DNA of 64,000 bases from Riptortus pedestris (GCA_019009955.1 JADPXZ010000008.1:124001-188000), one strand, 5' to 3'. Counted from the stretch's first letter, positions 35,074 through 46,136 are shown. Program-made: numbers and translations. Notes: generated by a model not told the origin, from the letters alone.

Positions 35074-35755
35074 ATGGTCACATGCAAATGGTCTTCTTAA
35101 TAGGTCGTAGTTTGTTGTCCGTACTTGTGTTAGTCTAGTCGGTTTGCCATGTATCAAAGATGAGGTGTTTTGTTTGTCTTGATATTTCTTCATGTAAATC
35201 ATCTAGACACAGTTTTCTAAATGATAAGAAAACTAAAACTAATTTGCCTTTGTAGAATCATATAGATTCATATGTAAAGTACTTTCTCGTTAAGGAAAAT
35301 GTAATATTATGTAATCTTCTATTTAAGAATCGTTTAGGCGCTATTAGTATAATGAGATGGAGAGGCATAAAAGCCATTTCATTCGAAAGGCGACTTGAAT
35401 ATAGTATAGCATATTGAGGATTTATTCAACGTTACATCACTCTGTGACACGTCTAATATGTTTAAGTGGGGCTGGGAATGAGGTTGCTCAGAAAAAGATC
35501 AATATGGGAATACCTTCAGTGAAGGCTGACGTCCCAGCCGCATTTACTCAAGGACCGCCAATCAATATCGCACCTTCTCACTAATCCCGATCAATCAACA
35601 GCTTATACACCTTCTAGTTAAAAAAAAAATAACTTTTTTTTAGCTAATATCTCATTAGTGAAGGAAGATATTACTCCTGATAGGTCTTCAACTAGATAAA
35701 TATTAAACTTCATGACCCAAGTTAACAAAAAAGAAACCGTCACGGCAGGGCAGTC
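35074..35755. other. Unassigned sequence
   Basis: Possibly further decayed non-LTR sequence near 35074-35170. Otherwise no feature recognised. Confidence 0.3.
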
Positions 35756-35990
35756 ATGGTACAGCACACTAGTGATCTTATTTCACCATATATTCTCTAT
35801 TTCGAAATAAATATCCAATGGGTTAAAGTAGGTTTTCACTGAATGTTTAAAACAATAAACTAGGAAGAACTCCCTTAATATTTCAGTTACCAAAAAATGC
35901 AAAGAACGACAATTTTAGATCATCAATTGTTTAATAGGATTGGTTCTATACTATTTTTTGATCCGATTCATGAAAATGTAGAAATAATGT
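35756..35990 (-). mobile_element. HINE (B-type) 3' region and body
   Basis: Minus strand of the B-type module (CTCACCATATATTCTCTATT type, here ATTTCACCATATATTCTCTA), GGTTTTCACTGAATG, then ATTTTAGATCATCAATTGTT, the paralogous empty site of the LINE at 21658, and ATCCGATTCATGAAAATG, where the LTR-like block begins. Confidence 0.55.
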
Positions 35991-36539
35991 TGTAATGAAA
36001 TTGACATTGCATTACATAAACCCATTATAAATGGCCATATATTTTATATTCTGAGAATTCCCAGCGCAGAACACATTAAGATTATTATGTATGAATGCTT
36101 AAATGTATATTTTTTACCTTTAAATAAGAATTATATCCAATTTGGAGTGAAGTCACCATGTGCTCTAGCATTTTCATAGATAACGCCGATGGATTTTGAT
36201 AATAACATTCACAGCTCTTAACGTCGGTGCACTAAGTAATAATACGGATGAATTTCGATAATTAATTCACGTTAAATGCACTTTTTGAGCGTATTTCGAT
36301 CGGCAGTTCAAAGTTCACTCCCGAATTAGCCCTATAAAAGGACCCCCTCACGTCGGATTAAGATCAGTCATATTCGGCATCCTCTGGAGGGGAGACTCTT
36401 GTTGGTGGAACACCCGTAATCCTTTTGCCAGATCCAGCATGCCTCTACTACCTCTCACGGCTAAGTCAGCACTTCTATTAAACAGCTAAGTGTTTCTATT
36501 GTAATATAGTCTAAGTATAATTAAGTATCCCCCATTACA
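35991..36539 (+). mobile_element. Candidate solo LTR
   Basis: Begins TGTAATGAAATTG and ends CCCATTACA, so the termini are inverted TGTAATG/CATTACA as in LTRs. Inside are CCTATAAAAGGA (TATA-like, about 36330-36341) and the GC-richer stretch expected of a transcript start. It interrupts a HINE body. No clear 4-6-bp target duplication is seen, and 36540-36830 may be further element sequence, so the call is tentative. Confidence 0.4.
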
Positions 36540-36894
36540 TTTTCAAAAGGTGCCTCTTCATTTTAATTATTAATATTTATAATTGGAGAATATTATTATT
36601 ATAAATAAATTTATTTTGGAATTTGGACTTGAGCCGATTGTTGGTGGCCCTTCCTAAATTCTTGTTAGTGGTTGGGTTGTGGGGTTTTTCATATATTACA
36701 GCTTCCACTGCTTATCGCCGCAGCCAAGATCGCAACAAGGTATATTCGAGTTTGCCTCAACCTCCACCCCCTATTGCTGGCTATATATCGGCGATTGACA
36801 ATAATATGATCTTTGATGTCCAATGAAACAATTAAAGATTGCCTATGGTGGAGAACAAGCAACAATTTTTGAGTCACGAACGTATAATATTAAT
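36540..36894. other. Unassigned sequence, right of the LTR-like block
   Basis: Contains TTATTATTATAAATAAATTT and a GC-richer stretch with a 67-codon frame (proline run near 36765) that matches no family I recognise. Could be LTR-element internal sequence. Confidence 0.25.
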
Positions 36895-37180
36895 TCATAA
36901 ACTCTTCACATGATGAACTGGCATGCATCTCAAATAAAAAAAGCATTGAAAAAAATATTTAGTATTTAGACTTGGAATAAGACGTTTCAAGATATATTGC
37001 CTTATTGCTAACGAGTAAAGTCTAAAAGTGGGTGTTTACTGAACGCTGAAAATATAAAAAATGGAAATATTTTGGTTAAAATTCGATTTAAAAATTGTAT
37101 AGAATAGGATTTATGGAAAACTAAATATGGAACTATATTGGTTCTTAACAACAAAAGGTATATTTTTTAACATAGAGAAA
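36895..37180 (-). mobile_element. HINE body fragment, diverged
   Basis: GCATGCATCTCAAATAAAAA, TTTAGACTTGGAATAAGACG, AGATATATTGCCTTATTGCT, GTTTACTGAACGCTGAAAAT: the minus-strand late body. No terminus. Confidence 0.5.
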
Positions 37181-37430
37181 CTGCATTACTAAACTAATTT
37201 ATTTATAAAGGAAAGTTAGCACTCAAAAACATATGTATACATATTGAAGCCTTACATAGCAAATACTTTAATTAATAGGATTTCACGAGCAACAACGGGC
37301 ATTACCTTGTATATACTTAGCATTTACCAAATTTACCTTAAGGGAAATACTGGTAAATACCCGAAAATTAAAAGAAATTCTGAAACTTTGTGAGCAAGTA
37401 GTGTAGTTCATCCGTAGCCCAAAACTATTA

Positions 37431-38184
37431 GAAGATTTCCCTTGGGGGAAATCAGCTATTTCTTCGTCAGAAGTCTATCTCAGACATTTCTTCTTTAATG
37501 TACTTCGGATCGAAAAATTGTATATAACTAATTTTATTGTAAATGTAATCGTCTATAAATGTTGTTATATACATCATTCTCTAAGGTTATTATTAACCGA
37601 GACATTTGGAATTCTTAGCTTTCAGCCTTCCGTAAACCCCCATTTCTACTCATTTCCTAATAAAAATAAGCTGTTATAACATGAACCTCTTTATTCTAAG
37701 CTTAAATACCAAATATTGTTTCTATTGGACCTTTAATATGCGAGAAACATGCAAATTCGTTGTGCGATGACGCCATCAATGAAAGTTTTACGTTCCTGTC
37801 TTGAAAATCTTTATTTGATTTTTACCTTACACGATATTTAACTATTTTATTCAACGCTAAAGATCATATTTGTGACTGACAGAAATTGGACCAGGAATTG
37901 GGGGTTCCGTTATTATGAGTCAGATCGTAAAAGGTTATACGATCAATCTTATTAAACTATTGAAGATCTACAATTTTTGTTCTATGAATTTTTTGTAGCT
38001 CATGTACTAACCGAGTTATTCGTACTTCCTTATTTTCAGCCTTCAGATGCCCCCCCCCCTTCGACTCATCGGTTTTTTTTTTTGTACAAATAGAGAATTT
38101 GTTGTGAGATGAGATCACAAATGTGCTATACCAGCCCGTGGGAAATCGGCATAGTTTACGCAGATCCTGTGTCACGGACTTTTT
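37431..38184 (+). mobile_element. HINE copy, B-type 3' end
   Basis: AGAAGATTTCCCTTGGGGGA (mutated palindrome), the microsatellite and early body deleted, two body modules, then AATAGAGAATTTGTTGTGAG and CCAGCCCGTGGGAAATCGGC with a weakened hairpin (ACGCAGATCCTGTGT), ending CACGGACTTTTTT. Confidence 0.7.
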
Positions 38185-38262
38185 TAGTCATACCATAGGT
38201 AGGATCGATGGACACTCGAACATATTTTTCGAATATCGCCTCATGAATACAACTTCAATCCC
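38185..38262 (-). mobile_element. HINE 5'-block fragment
   Basis: TAGGATCGATGGACACTCGA and CGCCTCATGAATACAACTTC: the conserved block on the minus strand, without the palindrome. Confidence 0.6.
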
Positions 38263-39039
38263 CAGAGAACCAGGGAAAGCTAAAACCTTTAGGGCAAATT
38301 TGCTAAAACGTGCCAGAAATGGCAGGTATTCGTATGAAGAGAAAGGTCCGCCGAAATGAAAAACGACTCAATATAATCTCGCACAAAAAAGAGCAAACTC
38401 TGGCAAATTGTATTGCTAGTACAGACAGCATTGATTACTGAAACGAGGAGACAGAAGACGACAGATTGAATGGCCAAAGCCAATCGAGATTCCAATTAAC
38501 TTAGTTCCGAATAACTTTAATTAAAAGAAACGAACAATCAATAACCAATAAATCCTTTCTTTTAGCACGTTTCCAAAGAAGTAAATGAGCTATTCAGGTA
38601 GTGATTAACCCTTGATTTTTGTAAAGCAAAACAAATGTTTGTTATCAATCTATCGGCAACAATTTATTTTCTATCGATACTTTATTTTGCCTTTCCGTCT
38701 ACAACTAAAAGTAAGCATCTCAATTATTATGGATCAATTTGAATGGTGTTATACAATCAATCTTGTTCATTTCATTATATTCTACAACAGTTTTTCTATT
38801 CATTTTAGCTTACTTCAACTAGTAACGAAGTCATTCATGCAACAATTATTCTTGGTCATCACTGGCCCCGGGCCTTCTATGCATTCAATTTTCATTACAA
38901 TCCATCATACCATTACGTGTCTCCTCATGTACTTAGGGATTTATGATCAGGAATATTGTCCCATTAACACGCAGACAAGTTTCAACCCGTTTATAAAGGC
39001 TACCATCTTTATTAAATCTAAGACTAATAATAAACGAAA
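38263..39039. other. Unassigned AT-rich sequence
   Basis: A 147-codon open frame (38612-39055) overlaps HINE-like words (TACAATCAATCTTGTTCATT) and is compositionally biased. I regard it as non-coding. Confidence 0.35.
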
Positions 39040-39085
39040 AGGCTGCGTGAACTAAGCAGATTTCCCACGTGCTGGTTCGACACTA
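39040..39085 (-). mobile_element. HINE 3'-end fragment
   Basis: AGGCTGCGTGAACTAAGCAG then ATTTCCCACGTGCTGG. The terminal GACGGAC and half of the hairpin are missing. Confidence 0.55.
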
Positions 39086-39090
39086 TGTAT

Positions 39091-39722
39091 CTTTTTCTGT
39101 AATCGTTGAATAATGGTAACATTACTAAACTGAAATGAGTGAAGAAAGTGAAACATTTTGCAATAGAGTGAAGAAAGTAATCACTTTCTTCACAAGTGAA
39201 GAAAGTGAATTGCCTTCTTAATTAGTAATAAGTATAAATTAAAAAATAATTTGAAGTTGGAAATTAAATGCTTTTAAATGTTTCTTAACATTGTAAGAAT
39301 TTATTTTAACAAAATAAATTGAAATGTGAATGAATTATTGGTGGAAATAATCAATATATTTTAAAATTTAAATATAATAATAATTACCTTCCTTTTTTAT
39401 AACCTGCACTTGTTTATAACTGCACTACTTCACAATCATCACTAGTTGTTTTATAACTATGCTTATAACCTTTCACAACCATGCTTATAACCGACCAACA
39501 ACATACCATAATCTTCACAACATCCTAATTTTGTTCATATTCTAGTTAGATCTGATCATGTATTACACGATTGCAGAACAAATTTAATATTACACTCGTG
39601 ACGAAAGTAGAATTTACAACTCTCGTGAAATTACCACACTCGCTTCGCTCGTGTGGGTAAACGTTTCACTCGAGTTGTAAAATGATCTACTTTCGTCACT
39701 TGTATAATAAATAACTATTTCT
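39091..39722 (-). repeat. Second copy of the ~600-bp interspersed element
   Basis: Inverted copy of 6660-7259 with high similarity throughout, from TTTTTCTGTAATCGTTGAAT to TTGTATAATAAATAACTA, including the hairpin region (CTCGCTTCGCTCG). An extra ~25 bp at 39181-39208 forms a perfect palindrome of 13-bp arms (TCACTTTCTTCAC) that is not in the other copy. Confidence 0.8.
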
Positions 39723-39925
39723 CCCAAATATATTTTCTAAAATAAGATATTTAAAAAAAAAAATTGATTCCACAGTTTTAAGGTGAATTAAAAATCATAA
39801 AGCTATCGTTTGAAATTTTTTAAAAATCAATTTCCGTTTTTACAATATTCGTTCGGAAATACGAAAACCGATTTTTTTCAAAAGGTAATTTCACTCCATC
39901 AAATCGTTGTTCCGCAAGAAAAAAA

Positions 39926-40852
39926 AAGTCCGTCACGCAGGGGCTGCGTTAAATAAACAGATTTTCCACGTGCGCCACGTATTTGCATTTAACAAAAAAT
40001 GTAAATTCAATGAAAATACTTAGTCTTCAAATTAATTTGTTCATTATATAAGAGTATATTGTTAAAATGACATGACTATCGATGGCCGAAAAATAAAATA
40101 TGGAAATATTTCGGTTAATATTCAATATAAAGAAAAAATGTGCATAAGAACATTTATAGATTAGTAAATTCACAATAGGATTAATTATATACAAGTTTTC
40201 GATCCAACTCATAATAACGAAGCTTTTTCGAATTTTCAAAATTTTCAACCTCTAAAACCCAACTAAATGATTAAGTCCGAATTCAGCTGTTATCGAACAT
40301 GATCATTCTTTTTACATGAAATGCTTATACCCCACAAAAAGGAGTCGCACATCGACAAATCGGGTGAGCGAGGAGGGCAGTAAACATACCACATAACCAT
40401 ACACATAACCATATCTCGAAATAACATGTCCTGGGAACATTCACGAACACGATGCTCTACACTCCAACGCTCCTGGAACTGAAACTGCATTGTATGTGCA
40501 GTCTGCCAACATTCATTCAAGGCCAATACCACTAATAATCGGCTAAGACTTGTATAACAATATTTTCAATAAGATTGGTGTTATTCAATTTTTCCCACGC
40601 ATAATAACGGAGTTATTTCGAATTTTCCTAATTCCCCCTTCTAAACCCCCCTCCCACTCCCGCTGGTCCGATTTCAGCAATTATTGAACTTGACTTTTAT
40701 ATTTATATAAAACTTTTAAATGTGACTTTTGGTACGGGCCTAACACAAATTGCGACCAGTAATAGCTAGAGCGATAACAGACCAATACATATAAATTTGA
40801 ACGGACCTCATTTTCGTCATCTTCTGGCAAGGATTGATAGACCCTTAAGGGA
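39926..40852 (-). mobile_element. HINE copy, both ends recognisable, with a foreign insert
   Basis: AAAGTCCGTCACGCAGGGGC on the left and CCCTTAAGGGAAATCTACTA on the right, body between. 40325-40530 is unrelated to HINE and carries a transposase-like fragment. Confidence 0.75.
40325..40532 (-). pseudogene. Possible DDE transposase fragment
   Basis: Minus-strand reading gives CPPRSPDLSMCDSFLWG, close to the PPRSPDL-CDFFLWG motif around the third catalytic residue of Tc1/mariner-IS630-type transposases. The preceding residues (QFQERWSVEHRVRE) are not recognisable as that family, and no other motif remains. A relic of about 65 codons within a HINE body. Confidence 0.4.
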
Positions 40853-40874
40853 AATCTACTACCAGTAACATTCA

Positions 40875-40978
40875 CATTATTGACCTTGATTTTTATATTA
40901 TATAAAAATTTTAAATGTCGACTTTGAGACCGTTCTAACACATATTGCGACCTCTTATTGCTAGAGCGATATCAGACC

Positions 40979-41067
<89 letters not shown>

Positions 41068-41070
41068 CCT
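40875..41070 (-). mobile_element. HINE fragment with (TA)n(TG)n
   Basis: AGACCGTTCTAACACATATT, TGCTAGAGCGATATCAGACC, then (TA)n at 40981-41035 and (TG)n at 41036-41066. Confidence 0.6.
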
Positions 41071-41421
41071 GCCTACAGTAACCCGATAAGAAGTCCGTTT
41101 ATTTTTTTCTGCATCTTAGCATATCACATGCATTTGTAATGTATTACAAATAATTTATATATAAATTATTTCAAGAGTACAAGTTGTAAATAAAGAATTA
41201 ACGATAATGGCGTTAAATAAAATAAAACATATAAAGAGAAGATTATTAGTAAAAAATTATTGAATATCAGTAAATCTATTAAGTATAGTTTTTTTATCAG
41301 CTATAATAAGTATTCACCCTATTAATTGTATAAAAGCATATTCTGCAAATATTTTAAAAGCATTATTATATTTTAAAAATAACTTGTCTACTTCCACTGG
41401 AAATTGGCTTTTTTTTTGTTT

Positions 41422-41465
<44 letters not shown>
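41071..41465. other. Unassigned AT-rich sequence and CA repeat
   Basis: Perfect 24-bp AT palindrome at 41148-41171, (CA)n at 41427-41460 followed by a short TA run. No gene. Confidence 0.4.
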
Positions 41466-41469
<4 letters not shown>

Positions 41470-41470
<1 letters not shown>

Positions 41471-41690
41471 TGTTACCCTCCAGAATTTACAAGCTATGAT
41501 CGTTACAAAACTTGATTTATACGTTTCATGTAAATCTAATCATCAAGAACGTTACTGACTGAAATCGGAGCTGCGAAGGTTTAGAAGGGAGTGGATCGAA
41601 AATTCAAAATATCTCTGTTGTTATGAGCGGAAACGAAGAATTATATATAGCAAAACTTGTTGCAAATTTAGTTTTCTATACAAGTGGTTT
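41470..41690 (+). mobile_element. HINE body fragment
   Basis: GCTATGATCGTTACAAAACT, ACTGACTGAAATCGGAGC, AAATATCTCTGTTGTTATGA. Abuts a minus-strand fragment at about 41697. Confidence 0.5.
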
Positions 41691-41696
41691 TGCAGG

Positions 41697-41739
41697 TCTA
41701 ACACAAATTACGACCACTAATTGCTAGAGCGATAATAGA

Positions 41740-41804
<65 letters not shown>

Positions 41805-41868
41805 TTGAACGGACCTCATTTTCGTCATCATCTGGCAAGGATCGATAAACCCTTAAGCGAAATCCGCT
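41697..41868 (-). mobile_element. HINE 5' end with long (TA)n
   Basis: ATTGCTAGAGCGATAATAGA, (TA)n at 41743-41801, TTTGAACGGACCTCATTTTC, then AAACCCTTAAGCGAAATCCG with a mutated palindrome. Confidence 0.7.
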
Positions 41869-41954
41869 AACAGTAACATTCACATCACTTGATGTTGATT
41901 TGTCACTAAGCGCTATAGAATAGTCGTCGCACGATTTAGTTTGTGAGTAATTTT

Positions 41955-42075
41955 GAGTACTTACTAACTGACCTGTGATTCCAAAGGTCAGATTTCTCCA
42001 GCTGACAGCAGAAGCCGGATTTGGCAGGTACTTAAGGGCCAGTCGATATGGAGCATTCAAAGCAAGACTATAGCC
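41955..42075 (-). other. Candidate coding exon
   Basis: On the minus strand an open stretch reads ANGYSLALNAPYRLALKYLP then NPASAVSWRNLTFGIT, followed by a donor-like CAG/GTCAGT near 41975 and preceded by a possible AG acceptor near 42080. Composition is less AT-biased than its flanks and amino-acid use is balanced. I do not recognise a family, and there is no supporting neighbouring exon. Confidence 0.2.
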
Positions 42076-42251
42076 GTTGGCATCTCACTAATTTCTCTAA
42101 CAGTCAGCCCGACCAGAATCTATCTCCACAGTCCCAAACACTAAGTTAAGTAAAACGTAACTTAGATTTACTTAGACTTAAGTTTTCTGTATTATTATAA
42201 TTTTATGATGTCTCTCTCAGGCTTAAAGACATATTCATATTTGTTAAATTG

Positions 42252-42375
42252 GGGCTCACGTTAGCCATGCGAGTTAAAGCGTTGACCTTAATCTCACATG
42301 GTAAACCTAGAATGGTCTGTTCGATTCCCGCCTGGGGAAAGGAATTTATTTAGTACGAAATTCATTAAGTAATAT
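42252..42375 (+). mobile_element. SINE 5' half, split by a HINE
   Basis: GGGGCTCACGTTAGCCATGC, A-box region GCGAGTTAAAGCG, B box TGTTCGATTCCCGCCTGGGG, then TTCATTAAGTAAT, where the HINE starts. Confidence 0.8.
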
Positions 42376-42800
42376 ACAAAGTTCGTCAAGCAGTGGCTGC
42401 ATAAACTAAGCAGATTTCCCACGTAAAGTTATACAATAGAGAAATCTCCATACGAGTGCAGATCAGTTACGGAAACACCCGAACTAGCTTTCGGCGGGAA
42501 CCATAGCCCGTCCGTAACACTTAATAAAAATGCACATATCTCGGTTAATATTCAAGAAAGAGAATAAATGTATATAACAATATTTATAGTAAATTTAATT
42601 TGCAATAAGATTGGTTCTATACAATTTTTCGATCCGACGTATAGTAACGGGGATATTTTGAATTTTCAAAAATCCCCCCTCCCTCCCACTGGTCCGATTT
42701 CAGCCGTTAACGAACTAGATCTTCCTTTTTACATAAAACGATTAAATACCGAGTTTGGTGACAATTAAATAAAAATTGCGGCCGCTAGAGCGGTAACAGA

Positions 42801-42858
<58 letters not shown>

Positions 42859-42976
42859 TTGAACGGACCTCATGTTCATCATCTCCTGGGTCGGATCGAG
42901 GAACATTTGAAGAAATTTTTCGAAAATCGCGTAATGAGTACGACCTCAATAGCTGATTTCCCTTAAGGGAAATCTG
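42376..42976 (-). mobile_element. HINE nested inside a SINE (defines both ends)
   Basis: Minus strand from AAAGTTCGTCAAGCAGTGGC (mutated hairpin) to the perfect palindrome and AAATCTGCTAAAA. (TA)n at 42802-42855. The two SINE halves are contiguous in the copy at 18108-18300, so the HINE ends are set by comparison. Confidence 0.9.
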
Positions 42977-43075
42977 CTAAAATCCTTAGTCCCACTCTCC
43001 CTAGAAAAGAGTGGTAGTCAGTAAATAGCCAGCCCCAATTAGCCTTTATTGCTAAAAAGTGGACATTGATAAATA
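42977..43075 (+). mobile_element. SINE 3' half
   Basis: ATCCTTAGTCCCACTCTCCC, AAAAGAGTGGTAGTCAGTAA, AAAAAGTGGACATTGATAAA, then AATAATAATA: the remaining body and tail. Confidence 0.75.
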
Positions 43076-43239
43076 ATAATAATATTTGTAAAATTATTTA
43101 ATTGTGAATGAATTGATATTTCTTCTCCTTTGTTTGTTGGTGATACTCCCATAAGGAAATTCATAGTGGCTTCCTTCAGCAGATTATTATTCTTCAGCTT
43201 GCAATGTGGATTTAGTCAATGAGACCTTTACAGTTGTTA

Positions 43240-43320
43240 ACACAAATGATTGTAAAAAAAAAAACAATTTTATTAGTGTGCAAACCAACTTGTATAGAAA
43301 ATTAAATTTGCAACAAGATT

Positions 43321-43373
<53 letters not shown>

Positions 43374-43538
43374 CTTTCTATTCCACTCATAAAAGCGGAT
43401 ACATTTTGAATTTTCGATTCCCTCCCGCCTAAACCTTCCCCACTCCTATTTCAGTAAGTAACGAACTTCATGATTAAATTTACAAGAACGTATAAATCAA
43501 GTTTTGAAATGATCATAACTCGTAACCGCTGGAGCGTG

Positions 43539-43587
<49 letters not shown>

Positions 43588-43730
43588 GTGTGTGTGTGTA
43601 TGTATAGTTTTGATTTCAATTTCGTCATTTCCTCAATCCTTCATGGAGATTTTAAGAATTTTTTGGAACCTCGTGTCATGAGTACAACGCCAACAGCTGA
43701 TTTCCCTTTAGGGAAATCTGCTAAAAGTAT
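43240..43730 (-). mobile_element. HINE copy, diverged, two TA tracts
   Basis: (TA)n at 43322-43371 inside the body and (TA)n(TG)n at 43542-43600 at the usual position. Ends CAACAGCTGATTTCCCTTTA then GGGAAATCTGCTAAAAG. Confidence 0.65.
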
Positions 43731-43984
43731 TCGAATAATAGAGCTTAACGTTGATACGCGTAACTACACGTTCTACTATTATATTAAGAATTGAAAAATA
43801 AAGTATCTACTACAAAAATCGTTTGAAGGTTAAATTACCTCTGTGTTTACTTCCATTTGTGGAACCACTCACCTGAAAAAAATAGAAAGCAATTATTAAC
43901 GAATATAAAATATAATAATTTTTCTGCAGCAACACAAAATGTATGAAAATATGCATTGTCGTGTTTATACAATTATATTTTGGT

Positions 43985-44030
43985 ACATGATGTTTGGGAA
44001 AATTATAAAATAATTTCATAGTTTAATGGC
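43985..44030 (+). repeat. hAT-like MITE end (isolated copy)
   Basis: TTTCATAGTTTAATGGCAAG then GGTCACCAATAACTAC matches the left TIR of the element at 48355. The partner end was not found. Confidence 0.45.
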
Positions 44031-44084
44031 AAGGGTCACCAATAACTACATCTTTCTTTCCCCACAAAATATTAACTATATTGC

Positions 44085-44702
44085 AAACTATTTACTATAT
44101 CTAGTTCAGAAATTTATAATGAATCAGAATAATTTATATTAATAACTCAAATTTTAGTAGTACTAAAGGAGGGGGGGGGATCAACAGAACGTATTTGCAA
44201 ATATCTCACAAAGTAAAATCTTACAGGAGTCTCTAAACCAATTTCTCGAGAGCCGAACAGTTACGGAAACGGCGAACTAATTTTCGACAAAATCTCAGGA
44301 ATAGGACAAACAATAGCCGATCTCATCTCGTCCGTTATCCCCACACACTTAATAAATATGCAAATATCTCGATTAATATCCAAGATATAGAATAAATGTA
44401 TATAGTAATATTCATAGTAAATGTTATTTGCAATATGATTGGTTCTATACAAGTTTTCGATCCGACGTATAGTAACGGAGATATTTCGAATTTTCGAAAA
44501 TCCTCCCTCTTAATCCCACTCGACCGATTTCAGTCATTAACGAACTTGATCTTTTTTTTTAGATAAAACGAGAAAATATCGAGTTTGGTAACGATCAAAC
44601 AAAAACCTACAACCTCTAGAGCGTTAACAGACAAATACATATATATCAACTGCTCAAAAATGAATAGGGATATTGGCTGTTTTGTGGTATGTATGGGGCC
44701 TA

Positions 44703-44746
<44 letters not shown>

Positions 44747-44891
44747 ATAAATATCATTAATATTTATTAGAAATTATTGTCTTTTTTCCACCATAAAAAA
44801 GAAATTTAATTAAGATCGATTTAATTAAAATTAATAGGATAAGAAAAAATAACCAATATCCCTATTCATTTTTGAGCAGTTTATATATATG

Positions 44892-44952
<61 letters not shown>

Positions 44953-45066
44953 GAACGGATCTCATTTTCGTCATCTCCTGAGTTGGATCGATGGACATTT
45001 GAAGAAATTTTTCGAAAATCGCGTTATGAGTACGACCTCAATAGCTGATTTCTCTTAAGGTTAAGT
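44085..45066 (-). mobile_element. HINE copy interrupted by a small TIR element
   Basis: Body from AATGAATCAGAATAATTTAT through a G-run at 44171-44179, GAGCGTTAACAGACAAATAC, nested element at 44647-44882, (TA)n at 44886-44946, then TTTGAACGGATCTCATTTTC and a decayed palindrome. Confidence 0.75.
44647..44882. mobile_element. Small Tc1-like MITE inserted in the HINE microsatellite
   Basis: About 30-bp inverted termini, AACTGCTCAAAAATGAATAG with GGATATTGG, at 44648-44676 and, inverted, 44853-44882. TA-rich flanks are compatible with a TA duplication. It has an inner (TA)n at 44705-44741 and no coding sequence. Termini of this kind (ACTGCTCAAAAA) are familiar from Tc1/mariner-group MITEs. Confidence 0.7.
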
Positions 45067-45069
45067 AAC

Positions 45070-45260
45070 GGACAAATGTATAGGACGATAATTGTAGTGC
45101 ATTAAATGTCTGAATCCATAACATTTTATGATCAAACTGATAACTAAGTTATAATGAATTTCTGTACCCACCGTCTCTTCGTGGTCCGATATCAGCTATT
45201 AACGATTATGATTTTCCGCGGAGGAAGAAAAGGTTAAATTAATCAAATAAACATTTACGA
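45070..45260 (-). mobile_element. HINE body fragment, diverged
   Basis: CATTTTATGATCAAACTGAT, GTGGTCCGATATCAGCTATT, AACGATTATGATTTTCCGCG. No ends. Confidence 0.4.
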
Positions 45261-45548
45261 AACAGAAACTTAAAATCTTTATTGATAACGTCCACATATA
45301 CCAAGAATATTAATGTTTTTGGTTGAAGGTTTGAAGCATATTCTTGCCCCTTGTTTTATGATTATGTGTAATACTATTTCTGTAAACTTTCACGCTTTAT
45401 TTCTCAAACAGTGTTGTTTGGTGTATACATAATGAAGAAATTGGCATCATGTATTACTCCTTAAAGAGTGGACAAACGAGCCTAGCAGCATTCTATTTAA
45501 TATAAAAATTATAGCTCTCTTCTGTAATTTAAATACTAAAATATGATT
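45261..45548. other. Unassigned sequence
   Basis: No coding, RNA or repeat signal recognised. Confidence 0.3.
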
Positions 45549-45662
45549 TTTAGCACATTTCCCTTAAGCGAAAATTAGCTAATAAGGTCATACTCATGAC
45601 GCGATTTTCGAACTTTTTTTAAAATCTTACCTAGGAGATGATGAAAATGAGGTCCGTTCAAA

Positions 45663-45722
<60 letters not shown>

Positions 45723-46136
45723 GTCTGTTTCCGCTCTAGCTGTCGCAATTTGTGTCTTAACGTTACCAAACCATAATCGTTTTATAAGAAAAAGAAAAAT
45801 CAAGTTCGTTAACGGCCGAAGTCGGACCAGGGGGGGGGGAGGGGGAGGGGGTTTAGAGGGGGAGATTTTCGAAAATTCTTAATATCTCCGTTATAAATGT
45901 TTTCTCTAATTTTGATTCTGATTTCTTTTCATTTTTTATTTTTGGTCTTCAGTAAACCCCCACTCCTACTCATCTAATTTTAGAAATATTCTACTATGTT
46001 ATGAAGCAGTTTATTTGAAGCCTAAATACCAAATACTGTTCTCAATGACGTTTTACGTTTAGGGTTGAATGGAAACACGTGACGTATGTGGAAAATCTGC
46101 TTAGTTTACGCAGCCCCTGCGTGACGGACATTTTTT
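45549..46136 (+). mobile_element. HINE copy, both ends present, with a strong G-run
   Basis: TTTTTAGCACATTTCCCTTA, (TA)n at 45667-45717, G-rich run at 45830-45862 (four or more runs of at least five G), intact hairpin ACGCAGCCCCTGCGT, end GACGGACATTTTTT. Confidence 0.85.

Noticed and set aside
38612..39055. 147-codon open frame
   Set aside because: Compositionally biased, overlaps HINE-derived words and a HINE end, no recognised domain.
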